From assembly GCA_035444285.1 (NCBI GenBank), contig DAOMOK010000004.1, positions 310,001 to 374,000 on the forward strand: a stretch of 64,000 nucleotides of DNA, given 5' to 3'. Below, piece by piece: positions 33,707-42,068 of the stretch (the first letter of the stretch is position 1; every line of letters begins with the position of its first letter). The notes under the pieces are model-generated. The model saw only the letters and a program-made list of their open reading frames with translations, was not told the origin of the DNA and did not search any database. Source of the DNA: CAADGU01 sp035444285. GTDB taxonomy: Bacteria > Chloroflexota > Anaerolineae > Promineifilales > Promineifilaceae. The translations under genes and the position numbers were made by a program.

Positions 33707-34366
33707 ATGAGGACATTTTTAAGTTTTTTGTTGTTAGTGTCGATCATTTTTCTGGCAGGGGTGTTGTCTTTGGCGGTGATTGTTGGCTGGTCGGTGGGGA
33801 TGGGCTGGTTACTCGTCAAAGTAACCCCGTTCACCCTGTTTGAAGCCTCGTTATTGATTATGATTGCCTCTATTGTTGTCGGCTACGGCGCGATCAAAAT
33901 TCTGACCACCAATGTATCCGATCTCACCAGGTCTTCAGCGGCGCCTTATTACCCACTCCCACTTGAGGATGAGCCAGAGCCAATTCCACCACAGCGGTTC
34001 TATAAATCGGAAGCACAAAAGACAAATGAGGCCTGGTTTCGTTATGAAATGGCAAACTCCATTTACTGGGACTTTGAGGAGGACGACGATATTAACACCA
34101 GCATGAACGAAACGGAGATGAAAGAACTGGCAATCCGGCTGTCAGAGGTGTTGGTAGGGGCGTTAAAGAGCCAAAAGCCGAAACGTGGCGGGCGGGTGAC
34201 GGTGACGCAGTTGAAGAAGCAGATGGATAAGATGGGCCAACGGCCGTATGACGATGACATTATGCTCACGGCCGTAGCCAGCATTAACGAGATGTTCGAT
34301 TACAATGATGACCTGGTGGAAGTTGCCCAGATGCAAACCTGGGATGAAATGGCGGAAGATTGGTAA
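33707..34366 (+). CDS. Membrane protein of unknown function
   Basis: 219 aa, not recognised. Two transmembrane helices (about residues 4-30 and 42-66) are followed by a ~150-residue cytoplasmic part that is acidic (DFEEDDDIN) with a Lys/Arg-rich middle (SQKPKRGGRVTVTQLKKQMDKMG) and an acidic end (WDEMAEDW). No catalytic motif is seen. It lies between hmgA and a flavin reductase gene in the same direction, separated from both by hairpins, so a link to tyrosine breakdown is not established. Confidence 0.7.
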   Translation: MRTFLSFLLLVSIIFLAGVLSLAVIVGWSVGMGWLLVKVTPFTLFEASLLIMIASIVVGYGAIKILTTNVSDLTRSSAAPYYPLPLEDEPEPIPPQRFYKSEAQKTNEAWFRYEMANSIYWDFEEDDDINTSMNETEMKELAIRLSEVLVGALKSQKPKRGGRVTVTQLKKQMDKMGQRPYDDDIMLTAVASINEMFDYNDDLVEVAQMQTWDEMAEDW

Positions 34367-34373
34367 AAGAGGA

Positions 34374-34412
34374 GATTGGAGAGTGGCGATTAACAATCGC
34401 CACTCTCCAATC
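34374..34412. terminator. Perfect 18-bp hairpin, GATTGGAGA family
   Basis: Arms 34374-34391 and 34395-34412 with a 3-nt loop. Placed just after the membrane protein gene and 14 bp before the flavin reductase start; probable terminator or RNA-processing site. Confidence 0.85.
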
Positions 34413-34426
34413 TTCTCATCTCAACT

Positions 34427-35056
34427 ATGATTATCAACCCCCAAGACCTGCACCACAATGACCGTTACAAACTGATGATTGGCTCGGTTGTGCCCCGCCC
34501 CATCGCCTGGGTCAGCACCATGAACAAGGCCGGGCAGTTGAATCTGGCCCCATTTAGTTTTTTCACGGCCGTCGCCTCTGACCCCATGACCCTGCTCTTT
34601 TGCCCTGGCTGGAGCAGCCATCGTGGGCGCATGAAAGACACCCTCTACAACATCCGCGAACTGCCCGAATTTGTGATCAACATCACCAATGAAGCCACCA
34701 AAGAGGCCATGAACCAGACGGCTACCGAATTTGCAGCGGATGTGAATGAGTTTGAGTGGGCCGGGTTAACGCCCGTTCCCAGCCAGGTGGTGCGTGTACC
34801 CCGTGTGGCTGAAGCGCCCATCGCCTTTGAATGTAAGTTGCAGCAGATTGTGGTGGTGCATGAAGGGCCGGGTGGGGGCACGGCCGTGTTTGGCGAGGTG
34901 CAGTCCATCTATGTGCGCGATGATGTGATGGTAAACGGCCGTATCCTACCCGAAGTGCTGCAACCTATTGGCCGCCTCGCCGGCGCAACCTATGCTCATA
35001 TCAACAACCTCTTTGAAATGCCCCGCATCCCCCCGCCGGAACAAGAAGGTAATTGA
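34427..35056 (+). CDS. Flavin reductase-like FMN-binding protein
   Basis: 209 aa. The flavin-reductase split-barrel pattern is clear: YKLMIGSVVPRPIAWVSTMN, then APFSFFTAVASDPMTLLF, and KDTLYNIRELPEFVINI. Usually binds FMN; it may supply reduced flavin to an oxygenase or act on its own. There is no ribosome site, and the start is 14 bp after a hairpin. The stop codon is inside the next hairpin. Confidence 0.88.
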   Translation: MIINPQDLHHNDRYKLMIGSVVPRPIAWVSTMNKAGQLNLAPFSFFTAVASDPMTLLFCPGWSSHRGRMKDTLYNIRELPEFVINITNEATKEAMNQTATEFAADVNEFEWAGLTPVPSQVVRVPRVAEAPIAFECKLQQIVVVHEGPGGGTAVFGEVQSIYVRDDVMVNGRILPEVLQPIGRLAGATYAHINNLFEMPRIPPPEQEGN

Positions 35057-35095
35057 ATAATTGGGTAATTGGGTAATTACCCAATTATTCAATTA
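35050..35095. terminator. Perfect 21-bp hairpin TAATTGAATAATTGGGTAATT between convergent genes
   Basis: Arms 35050-35070 and 35075-35095 with a GGGT loop. It contains the flavin reductase stop (35054-35056) and ends where the sugar dehydrogenase stop begins; a bidirectional terminator is likely. Confidence 0.88.
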
Positions 35096-36316
35096 CTACT
35101 CCTCGGGGATATTCAACCGGTAAATCGTATTTGGGAACTCCAACGCGTAAAGATTCCCCTGGTTATCTTTGCCAAATGACGTGAGCATAAACCCGGTTCC
35201 AGAAAGTGCCCCTAAGAGTTCTACCGAAGCTGTGCCGCCGGCATGGGTAAGCAGAAATAGCTCACGAGTACACGCATCCCCATATAGGAATTGTGGCCCC
35301 GGTTGGCCGGGACGACGTAGCACATAGCCACCAATGACAGCGCACTTGGGGTGATGTGGATAATAATAAAGCGGCAGGTCGCCAGTACCTACAGAGTTAC
35401 ATTGATCTTGAATAGGAAAGCCAATAAATGTGGGGCCTTCCATGCAAGGCCAGCCAAAATTCCGCCCCCACTGCCCATACGGGATGTAATTAATCTCCTC
35501 CCAGGTCAGATCGTTGACATCGCCGATATAAATATCTCCATTGAGTGGATCAAAGTCAAAACGCCAGGGGTTGCGCAGCCCTTTGGCAATTATGTGTGAC
35601 GAAGCGCTCTGACAGCTATCGGTGGGCAGGCCACTGATGTCTAGCCTGACGAGTTTACCTTTGTAGGAATCATTTTCCTGTGCCGCCAGCAATCCCCGGT
35701 CGTCACCGACTCCTAGATATAAACGGCCGTCAAACGGATTAATGCCCATCCCACCCCCATTGTGAACAGGATAATCCATGCGTATTGCAAAGATGCGACA
35801 CTCAGAGTTGGGATCAGCTGTATTATTAGTTGCGTGAAAACGCATGACCTGGAACCACCGCTCGTTGGTATAGCGTAAACCTGAGTAAGCTACATAGAAA
35901 AGGCCGTTATTGGCATAGTTGGGGTCAAACACCAAACTATAAAGACCCTCTTCGGCCTCAGTCAGTACCCGGTCTCTAATATCCAAAAAAACGGAGGTTT
36001 GCCCATTAGGATGTAAAATCCCAATGGTGCCTTCTTTCTGTACCACAAACAACCGGTCATCACTGGCATGTGTAACAAATGTTGGATTATTGAAGGCGTT
36101 GGTGTAAGGGTCTGTTAAGGGTGGTGGTGGCATTGGAACGGTAACCAACGGTAGATATGAATAGCTGCTGCCGGTGGGTCTGTGTTCACCAGTTTGAGCT
36201 ACGGCCGTTTGCCGCACAGTCAGACTTCCCATAGCCAGCAGGGCAAAAACGAAGGTAACGGCCAAAAACAGGACGGCCGTGCGAGGGGATACTTTATCTC
36301 GAAATGGTTTGGTCAT
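35096..36316 (-). CDS. Secreted PQQ-dependent sugar dehydrogenase-like protein
   Basis: 406 aa from ATG 36316 behind GGAGGAAAT. Signal peptide to about residue 38. A Y-L-P-L-V segment (SYSYLPLVTVP) follows, unusually at the mature N-terminus. Then a glucose/sorbosone dehydrogenase beta-propeller: EGLYSLVFDPNYANNGLFYV, HNGGGMGINPFDGRLYLGVGD, GLRNPWRFDFDPLNGDIYIGDV and QWGRNFGWPCMEG. Probably oxidises sugars outside the cell if PQQ is available; some family members lack activity. Confidence 0.9.
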   Translation of the reverse strand: MTKPFRDKVSPRTAVLFLAVTFVFALLAMGSLTVRQTAVAQTGEHRPTGSSYSYLPLVTVPMPPPPLTDPYTNAFNNPTFVTHASDDRLFVVQKEGTIGILHPNGQTSVFLDIRDRVLTEAEEGLYSLVFDPNYANNGLFYVAYSGLRYTNERWFQVMRFHATNNTADPNSECRIFAIRMDYPVHNGGGMGINPFDGRLYLGVGDDRGLLAAQENDSYKGKLVRLDISGLPTDSCQSASSHIIAKGLRNPWRFDFDPLNGDIYIGDVNDLTWEEINYIPYGQWGRNFGWPCMEGPTFIGFPIQDQCNSVGTGDLPLYYYPHHPKCAVIGGYVLRRPGQPGPQFLYGDACTRELFLLTHAGGTASVELLGALSGTGFMLTSFGKDNQGNLYALEFPNTIYRLNIPEE

Positions 36317-36627
36317 ATTTCCTCCAAAAAACAAGATGTAGGTTACGGCCGTAAACACAGTCCATCTTCAAGCCACGTTGACGGCCCTTTGTCAGCAATT
36401 GGCCTCAAGTTATACGGCCGTTGTACCTGAAAAACAACCCGCTTTTAACTACCACAAAAGTTACATTCACCCTACCTGCCTATATTTCCAGGTACGCCCC
36501 CACCATATCGCCGATTCCCCAGACGTGCTTCCCCGTTTACACTCTTCGTACCAGTGGTTGGTTGTCTGTACCGACAGCCAGTCACTTAAAACCAACAACC
36601 ATTTTCACTCAATACGGAGGATGAACC
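36317..36627. other. 311-bp divergent intergenic region
   Basis: Lies between the sugar dehydrogenase and HtrA-like genes. It has two octamers (36344 and 36413) and a Pro/Tyr-coding-like but unsupported frame. No clear promoter, hairpin or gene is seen. Confidence 0.5.
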
Positions 36628-37521
36628 ATGAGTAACGTACTTGTTGAACTTTCCCATCAATTTGCTGAAGTGGTGAAGGATGCCGGTCAGAGCGTGGTGC
36701 GCGTGGAGGGCCGGCGGCGCATACCAGCCAGCGGTATTGTTTGGGCCGCCGATGGCCTCATCATCACCGCCAATCATGTGGTCTCCCGTGATGAAGGCAT
36801 TACCGTCGGGCTGGCTGATGGCAGCAGCCTGAATGCCACTCTCGTTGGCCGTGACCCCAGCACCGATCTGGCTCTACTGCGGGTAGATGCCAGCCTGACG
36901 CCCCTGACCGAAGCTAATAAACAGGAAGTGGCGGTGGGCAACCTGGTATTGGCGCTGGCTCGCCCCGGACGTAGTGTACAGGCCGCCTGGGGCATTATCA
37001 GCGCCCTGGGTGATAGCTGGCGCACCGGTGGCGGTGGCTTGATGGATCGGTATGTACAAACCGATCTGGTGATGTACCCCGGTTTCTCCGGTGGGCCGCT
37101 GGTGGGGGCGGATGGCGCGTTGGTGGGGCTGAATACGTCGGCATTGGCGCGGGGGGTGAGCGTGGCTGCACCGACGATGACGCTGGCGCGGGTGGCGGAT
37201 ACGCTGCTGGCACACGGCCGTATCCGGCGTGGTTATCTGGGCGTCAGTACCCAGCGTGTCCACCTGCCAGAGGCGCTGCGCGCTACGGTGGGGCAAAAAC
37301 GGGGCCTGCTGGTGGTCAGCGTAGAGGCAGACAGCCCGGCAGAAAAGGGCGGCCTGACGTTGGGTGATACCATTGTGGCTGTGGGCGATACGGCCGTCCA
37401 AAACCACGATGATCTGCTGGCGGCGCTGTCTGGTGACAAAATTGGTACGGCCGTGCCCCTCACCATCCTGCGCGGTGGGCAGGCGCAAACGGTAGAGGTG
37501 GTGGTTGGTGAACGGCCGTGA
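36628..37521 (+). CDS. HtrA/DegP-like serine protease with PDZ domain, no signal peptide
   Basis: 297 aa with GGAGG ribosome site. Chymotrypsin-fold triad His50 (TANHVV), Asp80 (STDLALLRV) and Ser154 (GFSGGPLV), then one PDZ domain (about residues 205-290, RRGYLGVSTQRV to GGQAQTVEVVV). Unlike classical HtrA there is no signal peptide or membrane helix, so it seems cytoplasmic. The last codons overlap an octamer. Confidence 0.9.
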   Translation: MSNVLVELSHQFAEVVKDAGQSVVRVEGRRRIPASGIVWAADGLIITANHVVSRDEGITVGLADGSSLNATLVGRDPSTDLALLRVDASLTPLTEANKQEVAVGNLVLALARPGRSVQAAWGIISALGDSWRTGGGGLMDRYVQTDLVMYPGFSGGPLVGADGALVGLNTSALARGVSVAAPTMTLARVADTLLAHGRIRRGYLGVSTQRVHLPEALRATVGQKRGLLVVSVEADSPAEKGGLTLGDTIVAVGDTAVQNHDDLLAALSGDKIGTAVPLTILRGGQAQTVEVVVGERP

Positions 37522-37628
37522 CCGGTAATTGAATAATGGGGCAATGACTCAATTACCTCAGTGCCCCTCTCTTTCCTCCTGTTTCAGCACCAGATTGACA
37601 TTTTCACAATATCGTATAGTCTATTAGC

Positions 37629-37643
37629 ATGACATAATGTCAT
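37629..37643. promoter_or_regulatory. 15-bp palindrome ATGACATAATGTCAT upstream of LysM lipoprotein
   Basis: Perfect palindrome 29 bp before the ATG at 37672, downstream of a TTGACA-like box near 37588. A likely operator; the regulator is unknown. Confidence 0.6.
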
Positions 37644-37671
37644 CTGGTGTATTTGAAACAGGAGGATTTCC

Positions 37672-38406
37672 ATGAAACATAAACAGATTTTCCAATGGCT
37701 GGCCCTGGTAGGGTTGGTGATCTTGTTTGCAGCTTGCCGCAATAATGATGCCCAACCAACTACTACCACCGAGGAGGCCTACCCTGGCGCTGTGGTAGTA
37801 CCCGTCGCCGAAACACAGCCGCAAATGCCCACCGACCAGAGTGGAGAGGGGGCAATGGCTCCCACGGCTGAGCCACCGGCGCCGGAAGCGGTGGCCGAAA
37901 GTCCTACCCCCGTACCGGCCGAACCGGAGGCGGCAGGTGGTGGAGAGGCGCAACCGGCTGCTGGCGCCATCACCACGCAGCACACCGTTCAAGAGCGCGA
38001 ATGGCTGCACCAGATTGCTCGCTGTTACGGCGCCTCTGCCTCGGAGATTGTGACCGCGAACGCATTACCCCATCCCGGTTGGATTATGACCGGGGAAGTG
38101 TGGAACATTCCCAACGTCGGGAGTGTAGATACGCCCATTGGCCCGCCGTGCCTTATTTACTACACGGTGAAAGCTGGGGACACGCTGCTTTCCATTTCCA
38201 GCGCCTACAGTGTGCCAATTGAGGTGTTGATTTTTGCCAACTACGGTTGTTATGGCTACAACGCCCATTATGATTATGTGCCAGGTGGGCCAAACTACTA
38301 TGGGTATGGTTATTTAGGCGGTTGTTACTATACGTGGTACCCCACCATTTACGTGGGTGATCTTCTGGTCATTCCTGTCACCCATGAAAACGCGGGACTG
38401 CGTTGA
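37672..38406 (+). CDS. Lipoprotein with two LysM domains
   Basis: 244 aa with AGGAGG ribosome site. Lipobox FAAC (Cys about residue 22), a ~75-residue Pro/Ala/Glu-rich linker, LysM 1 (HTVQEREWLHQIARCYGASA) and LysM 2 (YTVKAGDTLLSISSAYSVPI), with a Tyr/Gly/Cys-rich insertion (YGCYGYNAHYDYVPGG) before the final IYVGDLLVIP. Likely binds cell-surface glycans. The palindrome upstream suggests specific regulation. Confidence 0.9.
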   Translation: MKHKQIFQWLALVGLVILFAACRNNDAQPTTTTEEAYPGAVVVPVAETQPQMPTDQSGEGAMAPTAEPPAPEAVAESPTPVPAEPEAAGGGEAQPAAGAITTQHTVQEREWLHQIARCYGASASEIVTANALPHPGWIMTGEVWNIPNVGSVDTPIGPPCLIYYTVKAGDTLLSISSAYSVPIEVLIFANYGCYGYNAHYDYVPGGPNYYGYGYLGGCYYTWYPTIYVGDLLVIPVTHENAGLR

Positions 38407-38411
38407 CAAAT

Positions 38412-38445
38412 CAGAAACCGGGTTTTCTCAAGAACCCGGTTTCTG
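38412..38445. terminator. Hairpin CAGAAACCGGGTT between convergent genes
   Basis: 13-bp arms at 38412-38424 and 38433-38445; overlaps the 3' end of the methyltransferase gene. Probable bidirectional terminator. Confidence 0.75.
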
Positions 38446-39069
38446 GCGTGGTAGTGGAAAGAGACGCGGCACGCGCTGCTGGTAAGCGCGGTAGCTTTCG
38501 CCAAAGGCGGTGGTGAGTTTACGTTCTTCGTAAATGGAACCAAGCCAGAAGTAGAGGGTGACGGCCGTGTAAAACACCAGACTGCCCACCATCATCACCG
38601 GATTAAACCACAGCACCACCAGCGAAAAAAAGTAGAGCGGATGGCGTACCAGGGCATAGGGGCCGCTGGTGGTGAAGCGTGGTTGCGGCATCTTTCCCTT
38701 TGCGCCCCGCACATACCAGAGCGCCTGGCGAATACCCACAAACTCCCACACATCGGTCAGCCACAGCGAATAGGCCAGCCCCACCAACCCGACAATCTGG
38801 CAGAGATAGGCCAGGTAGAGGTACGGCCGTGCCCAACTCCACACCACCGTTTGCGGCAGCAGCACCGGTATTAGCAGGTAAAGCGGCAGAAACGAGATCA
38901 ACGCAAACAGGTTATACAGCAACCGGTACCAGCCGGCATAAGCCGTCTCGCCCACCCAGCCCCGAAACAACCGCTTCAAGCCCACCGCCGCCGCCAGCGA
39001 ATGCAGCACGGCCCAACTTATGAAGAGAAGAGCGAAGAAAAGGATGCTGAAGGTAGGAGTGTTGGTCAT
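38428..39069 (-). CDS. Integral membrane methyltransferase (NnrU/isoprenylcysteine methyltransferase-like)
   Basis: 213 aa with about five transmembrane helices. The C-terminal PEMT/ICMT signature is present: GPYALVRHPLYFF, then YEERKLTTAFGESYRAYQQR, which forms the SAM site. The N-terminus resembles NnrU/MDR-type proteins. It may methylate a lipid or a protein thiol at the membrane; substrate unknown. No ribosome site is visible at ATG 39069, where the CCGTGAGCC repeat array begins. Confidence 0.85.
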   Translation of the reverse strand: MTNTPTFSILFFALLFISWAVLHSLAAAVGLKRLFRGWVGETAYAGWYRLLYNLFALISFLPLYLLIPVLLPQTVVWSWARPYLYLAYLCQIVGLVGLAYSLWLTDVWEFVGIRQALWYVRGAKGKMPQPRFTTSGPYALVRHPLYFFSLVVLWFNPVMMVGSLVFYTAVTLYFWLGSIYEERKLTTAFGESYRAYQQRVPRLFPLPRQKPGS

Positions 39070-39070
39070 A

Positions 39071-39144
39071 ATCGTGAGCCGTGAGCCGTAAGCTGTGAAC
39101 CGAAATCGGATAACGGGTTACGAATTACGGATTACGGCTTACCG
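39071..39144. repeat. Word array/hairpin of the CCGTGAGCC/CCGTAATCC family
   Basis: Tandem GTGAGCC words followed by TTACGGATTACGG-type complements; includes the stop codon of the GT2 gene at 39139. Confidence 0.85.
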
Positions 39145-39879
39145 CCATAGCGCCGCCAGTTTGTGGTATTTTACCCATTCATAGTAAGCCATGTAGAGAC
39201 TAAGACGCAGACCGTGACGGCCGTCTTGATACCCCTTGAGCGTGACGTAGCGCCAATAAAACTGGCGCAGCGGTTGCAAGATGTAGTTGTGCGGTTTGGG
39301 GCGGATGCCATCGGCTTTGAGGATGGTGGCGTCATAAGCCGTATACGCCTGCTGTTTGGCGCGGAAGTGGGCCAGGTCACGGTAGTTGTAGTGAATAAGC
39401 GGGTTCTGCAAATAGCCGATCTCCCCATCCACCACGGCAATTTCATGCACGGGGCGTTCGTAATGGACACGGCCGTGACGGAACAGCCGCAGTTGGTAAT
39501 CAGGATACCAGCCCGCGCCGCGTGTCAGCTTGCCAAAGATATAGTTGTGCCGGGGCACATACCAGCCACATTCAGCGCGTGTGTCCATCGCCTGGCGGAT
39601 TTCGGCGGCTAATTCCGGCGTACCGCGCTCGTCAGCGTCTACAAAAAAGAGCCAGTCGGTGCTGATCACTGCCAGCGCTGCATTGCGCTGCTGCGCATAA
39701 TTTTCAAACTTTGATTGGTGAATTTCGGCGCCCGCTACCTGCGCCAGCGGCACGGTCTCATCCTGGCTAAACGAGTCAAACACGACCACCCGGTCTGCCC
39801 AAGACAGGCTTTCAATACATGGCTGGATATGGGATTCTTCGTTAAAGGTGAGGATGACGGCCGTGAGTTGGGAGGTCAT
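39139..39879 (-). CDS. Family 2 glycosyltransferase (WaaE/KdtX-like)
   Basis: 246 aa. GT-A fold: AVILTFNEESHIQPCIESL at the N-terminus, DxD-type metal motif in FFVDADERG, and the C-terminal helix rich in Trp and Tyr typical of WaaE/KdtX enzymes that add glucose or heptose to lipid-linked glycans. Cytoplasmic, membrane-associated. It is followed by a second GT2 gene on the same strand, and both probably work on a surface polysaccharide or glycolipid. Confidence 0.9.
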   Translation of the reverse strand: MTSQLTAVILTFNEESHIQPCIESLSWADRVVVFDSFSQDETVPLAQVAGAEIHQSKFENYAQQRNAALAVISTDWLFFVDADERGTPELAAEIRQAMDTRAECGWYVPRHNYIFGKLTRGAGWYPDYQLRLFRHGRVHYERPVHEIAVVDGEIGYLQNPLIHYNYRDLAHFRAKQQAYTAYDATILKADGIRPKPHNYILQPLRQFYWRYVTLKGYQDGRHGLRLSLYMAYYEWVKYHKLAALWR

Positions 39880-39942
39880 GGGGTAATTGGGTAATTACAC
39901 AATTACCCATTTACATCATTACTTGCCACCTGCCACTTGCAA
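39880..39942. repeat. Composite of TAATTGGG and CACTTGCCACC words
   Basis: GGGGTAATTGGGTAATTAC followed by its partial complement, then ACTTGCCACCTGCCACTTGC, which encodes the last residues of the upstream GT2 protein. Confidence 0.75.
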
Positions 39943-40917
39943 CCCCGCGGCCTGTCCCTCTACCGGTTTGTGACCGTTTTGCCAGATGCAGATGATCTCT
40001 TCGTAGGCGCATTTGAGTTCGGGGTCGGTGGTGTGGGCGGCTTTGCGGCGCATCCCGCGAATGACCAGTCGGCGGGCGATGGCCAGTTTGACACGGCCGT
40101 GATGCTGTTCATACAATTGCGCCCGGCTGCGCCACAGGTTTACCAGCGAGCGCGCTGGCACTTGCCGGGTACTCTCGCCGCCATAATGCACAATTTCGGC
40201 GGTAGGCACGGCGTAAATTTTCCAGCCGGCTGCCTGCACACGCCAGCTCCAATCAATCTCTTCGCAGTACATATGGTAGGATTCATCGAATCCTTTGGTG
40301 GCTTCGGCCACTTCGGCGCGCACCAGCATGGTGGCTCCCAGCGGATGGTCAATGGCAAATGGTTTGCCATTGCGCTGGTAAAGAGAGCGGCGGTAACGGC
40401 CGTTCAAGCGACTTTCATACAAGCGGGACGGCAGCGGGTACAGGTCGAAGGCCAGTTGGCCCAAGCCGGGGAAATTGAAGGCGCTGTGTTGGAAACGGCC
40501 GTCGCCGTATACCAGTCGCGCCCCGGCCATTCCCCCATCTGGCCTTTCATCCAGCGTGCGCACCAGCTCTTTCAATGCGCCCGGATTCAGCACCGTATCA
40601 GGATTGAGCAGGAAGTAATACCGGGGTTGGTTGGCGGCGGCTGCCCGCATCCCCTGGTTGTTGGCTGCGCCAAAACCGACATTATGCTCATTGGCCAGCA
40701 AATGGATTTGGGGAAAGAGATCGCCTAAGAGGGCGACGGTGCCATCGGTGGAGGCGTTGTCTACTACCCATACCTCACCTGATAGGCCAGACCGCTTAAA
40801 CTCGGCGAAGACGGAACGCAAACATTTGATCAGATAATCGCGCACGTTCCAACTGACGATTATGACGGCCACATCCACCATATGATTTTCCAAAATTCCT
40901 ACACTCGGTTCAGACAT
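39919..40917 (-). CDS. Family 2 glycosyltransferase (rhamnosyltransferase-like, WbbL type)
   Basis: 332 aa. VAVIIVSWNVRDYLIKCLRS opens the nucleotide-sugar domain, VVDNASTDGT and NVGFGAANNQG follow, and FLLNPDTV holds the metal-binding Asp. Related to dTDP-rhamnosyltransferases such as WbbL, for cell-surface glycan assembly. A start 12 codons later (ATG 40881, with a GGAAAA box) is also possible. The C-terminal residues LQVAGGK and the stop are encoded by a repeat word. Confidence 0.9.
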   Translation of the reverse strand: MSEPSVGILENHMVDVAVIIVSWNVRDYLIKCLRSVFAEFKRSGLSGEVWVVDNASTDGTVALLGDLFPQIHLLANEHNVGFGAANNQGMRAAAANQPRYYFLLNPDTVLNPGALKELVRTLDERPDGGMAGARLVYGDGRFQHSAFNFPGLGQLAFDLYPLPSRLYESRLNGRYRRSLYQRNGKPFAIDHPLGATMLVRAEVAEATKGFDESYHMYCEEIDWSWRVQAAGWKIYAVPTAEIVHYGGESTRQVPARSLVNLWRSRAQLYEQHHGRVKLAIARRLVIRGMRRKAAHTTDPELKCAYEEIICIWQNGHKPVEGQAAGLQVAGGK

Positions 40918-41071
40918 ACCGACCGCCGCTTGTGTTGGCGGCGACCAAAAAATAGTTTAGCCTGTCGCCATGCTACCGCCAAAGAAAAACAGGCTGGCTT
41001 AAGGCAAGGCTCATATGCTCCTTACATGCTACACATGTGACAAAACTCAATATCGGTCAGACTTGGGATTT

Positions 41072-41079
41072 GTTATAAT
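41072..41079 (+). promoter_or_regulatory. Extended -10 promoter of the ABC-2 export operon
   Basis: TGTTATAAT: a perfect TATAAT (41074-41079) preceded by TG. No strong -35, as expected for an extended -10. Predicted leader about 65 nt. Confidence 0.7.
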
Positions 41080-41150
41080 GTGCCCGTTGTCTGGCGACTG
41101 GTGGCTTATACAGGTAACGAACCACCAATCCCCGATCAGGAAGAGGTTTT

Positions 41151-42014
41151 ATGACCGAAAAAGCGATTGTGGCCGAAGGTTTGACTTATGCTTATGGAGA
41201 ACTGCTGGCGGTAGACCATATTTCTTTTGACGTGGAGCAGGGAGAAATTTTGGGCTTCTTGGGGCCGAATGGGGCGGGTAAATCCACGACGGTGAAGATG
41301 CTGACGGGGCAGTTACGGCCACAAGACGGCCGTGCCACCCTGCTCGGTCTGGATGTGGCCCACAAAGCCAAAACCGTGCAGGCGCAAATTGGCGTCTGTT
41401 TTGAACTGACCAATCTGTATGAGCAAATGAGCGCCCGTGAGAACCTGGATCTGTTTGCCCGGCTATTTGCCGTCAAAGATTTTGACGCGGAAGTGGTGTT
41501 GCAGCGGGTGGGGTTGGACGGCCGTGCTCAAGACCGCGTCGAAACCTTCTCCAAGGGCATGAAACAGCGGTTGATGGTGGCGCGCACGCTGGTCAATAAA
41601 CCGCGTATCCTCTTCCTGGACGAACCTACCGAAGGGCTGGACCCCACTTCTGCGCAAAGCATCCGCAACATCATCCTGGAAGAGCGAGAACGGGGCGCGA
41701 CCATTTTCCTGACCACGCACGACATGGAAGAAGCGGACAAACTGTCTGACCGGGTGGCTTTTATCAACCAGGGAAAAATTGTGGCTCTGGATACACCCCA
41801 CACGCTGAAGCAGCAGTACGGCAAACGCGCCCTCAAAATCCAGGTATCAGGTGATAATGGCAATCTGGAGGTGCGGGAAATTGTGCTGGATGAAAACGAA
41901 ACGCCGCAGACGTTGCAAGCCTTATTCAGCCAGGAAAAGGTGATCACCGTTCACAGCGAGGAAGCCACCCTGGAAGATATTTTCCACAAGATTACCGGGC
42001 GCGCCCTGGTATAG
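41151..42014 (+). CDS. ABC-2 transporter ATP-binding protein
   Basis: 287 aa with GGAAGAGG ribosome site. Walker A GPNGAGKST, signature FSKGMKQRL, Walker B ILFLDEPTEGLD, H-loop TTHDMEEA. Resembles NatA/CcmA-type ATPases that drive ABC-2 permeases. It is the first gene of a three-gene export operon with two permease genes. The substrate is not evident; Na+, drug or lipid export are options. Confidence 0.92.
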   Translation: MTEKAIVAEGLTYAYGELLAVDHISFDVEQGEILGFLGPNGAGKSTTVKMLTGQLRPQDGRATLLGLDVAHKAKTVQAQIGVCFELTNLYEQMSARENLDLFARLFAVKDFDAEVVLQRVGLDGRAQDRVETFSKGMKQRLMVARTLVNKPRILFLDEPTEGLDPTSAQSIRNIILEERERGATIFLTTHDMEEADKLSDRVAFINQGKIVALDTPHTLKQQYGKRALKIQVSGDNGNLEVREIVLDENETPQTLQALFSQEKVITVHSEEATLEDIFHKITGRALV

Positions 42015-42023
42015 GCGTTGCAG

Positions 42024-42053
42024 ACGTGACAGGTTTCAAAAAACCCGTCACGT
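42024..42053. terminator. Hairpin ACGTGACAGGTTT between ABC ATPase and permease genes
   Basis: 13-bp arms with one mismatch (42024-42036 and 42041-42053). Within an apparent operon, so it may lower downstream expression rather than end it fully. Confidence 0.65.
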
Positions 42054-42068
42054 TTGTTGGTGACAAAT

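Noticed and set aside
36378..36635. Short open frames in the region before the HtrA-like gene
   Set aside because: No ribosome site, biased residues and no similarity pattern; overlap the start of a real gene.
39937..40728. 263-aa open frame on the plus strand
   Set aside because: It is antisense to a clear GT2 glycosyltransferase.
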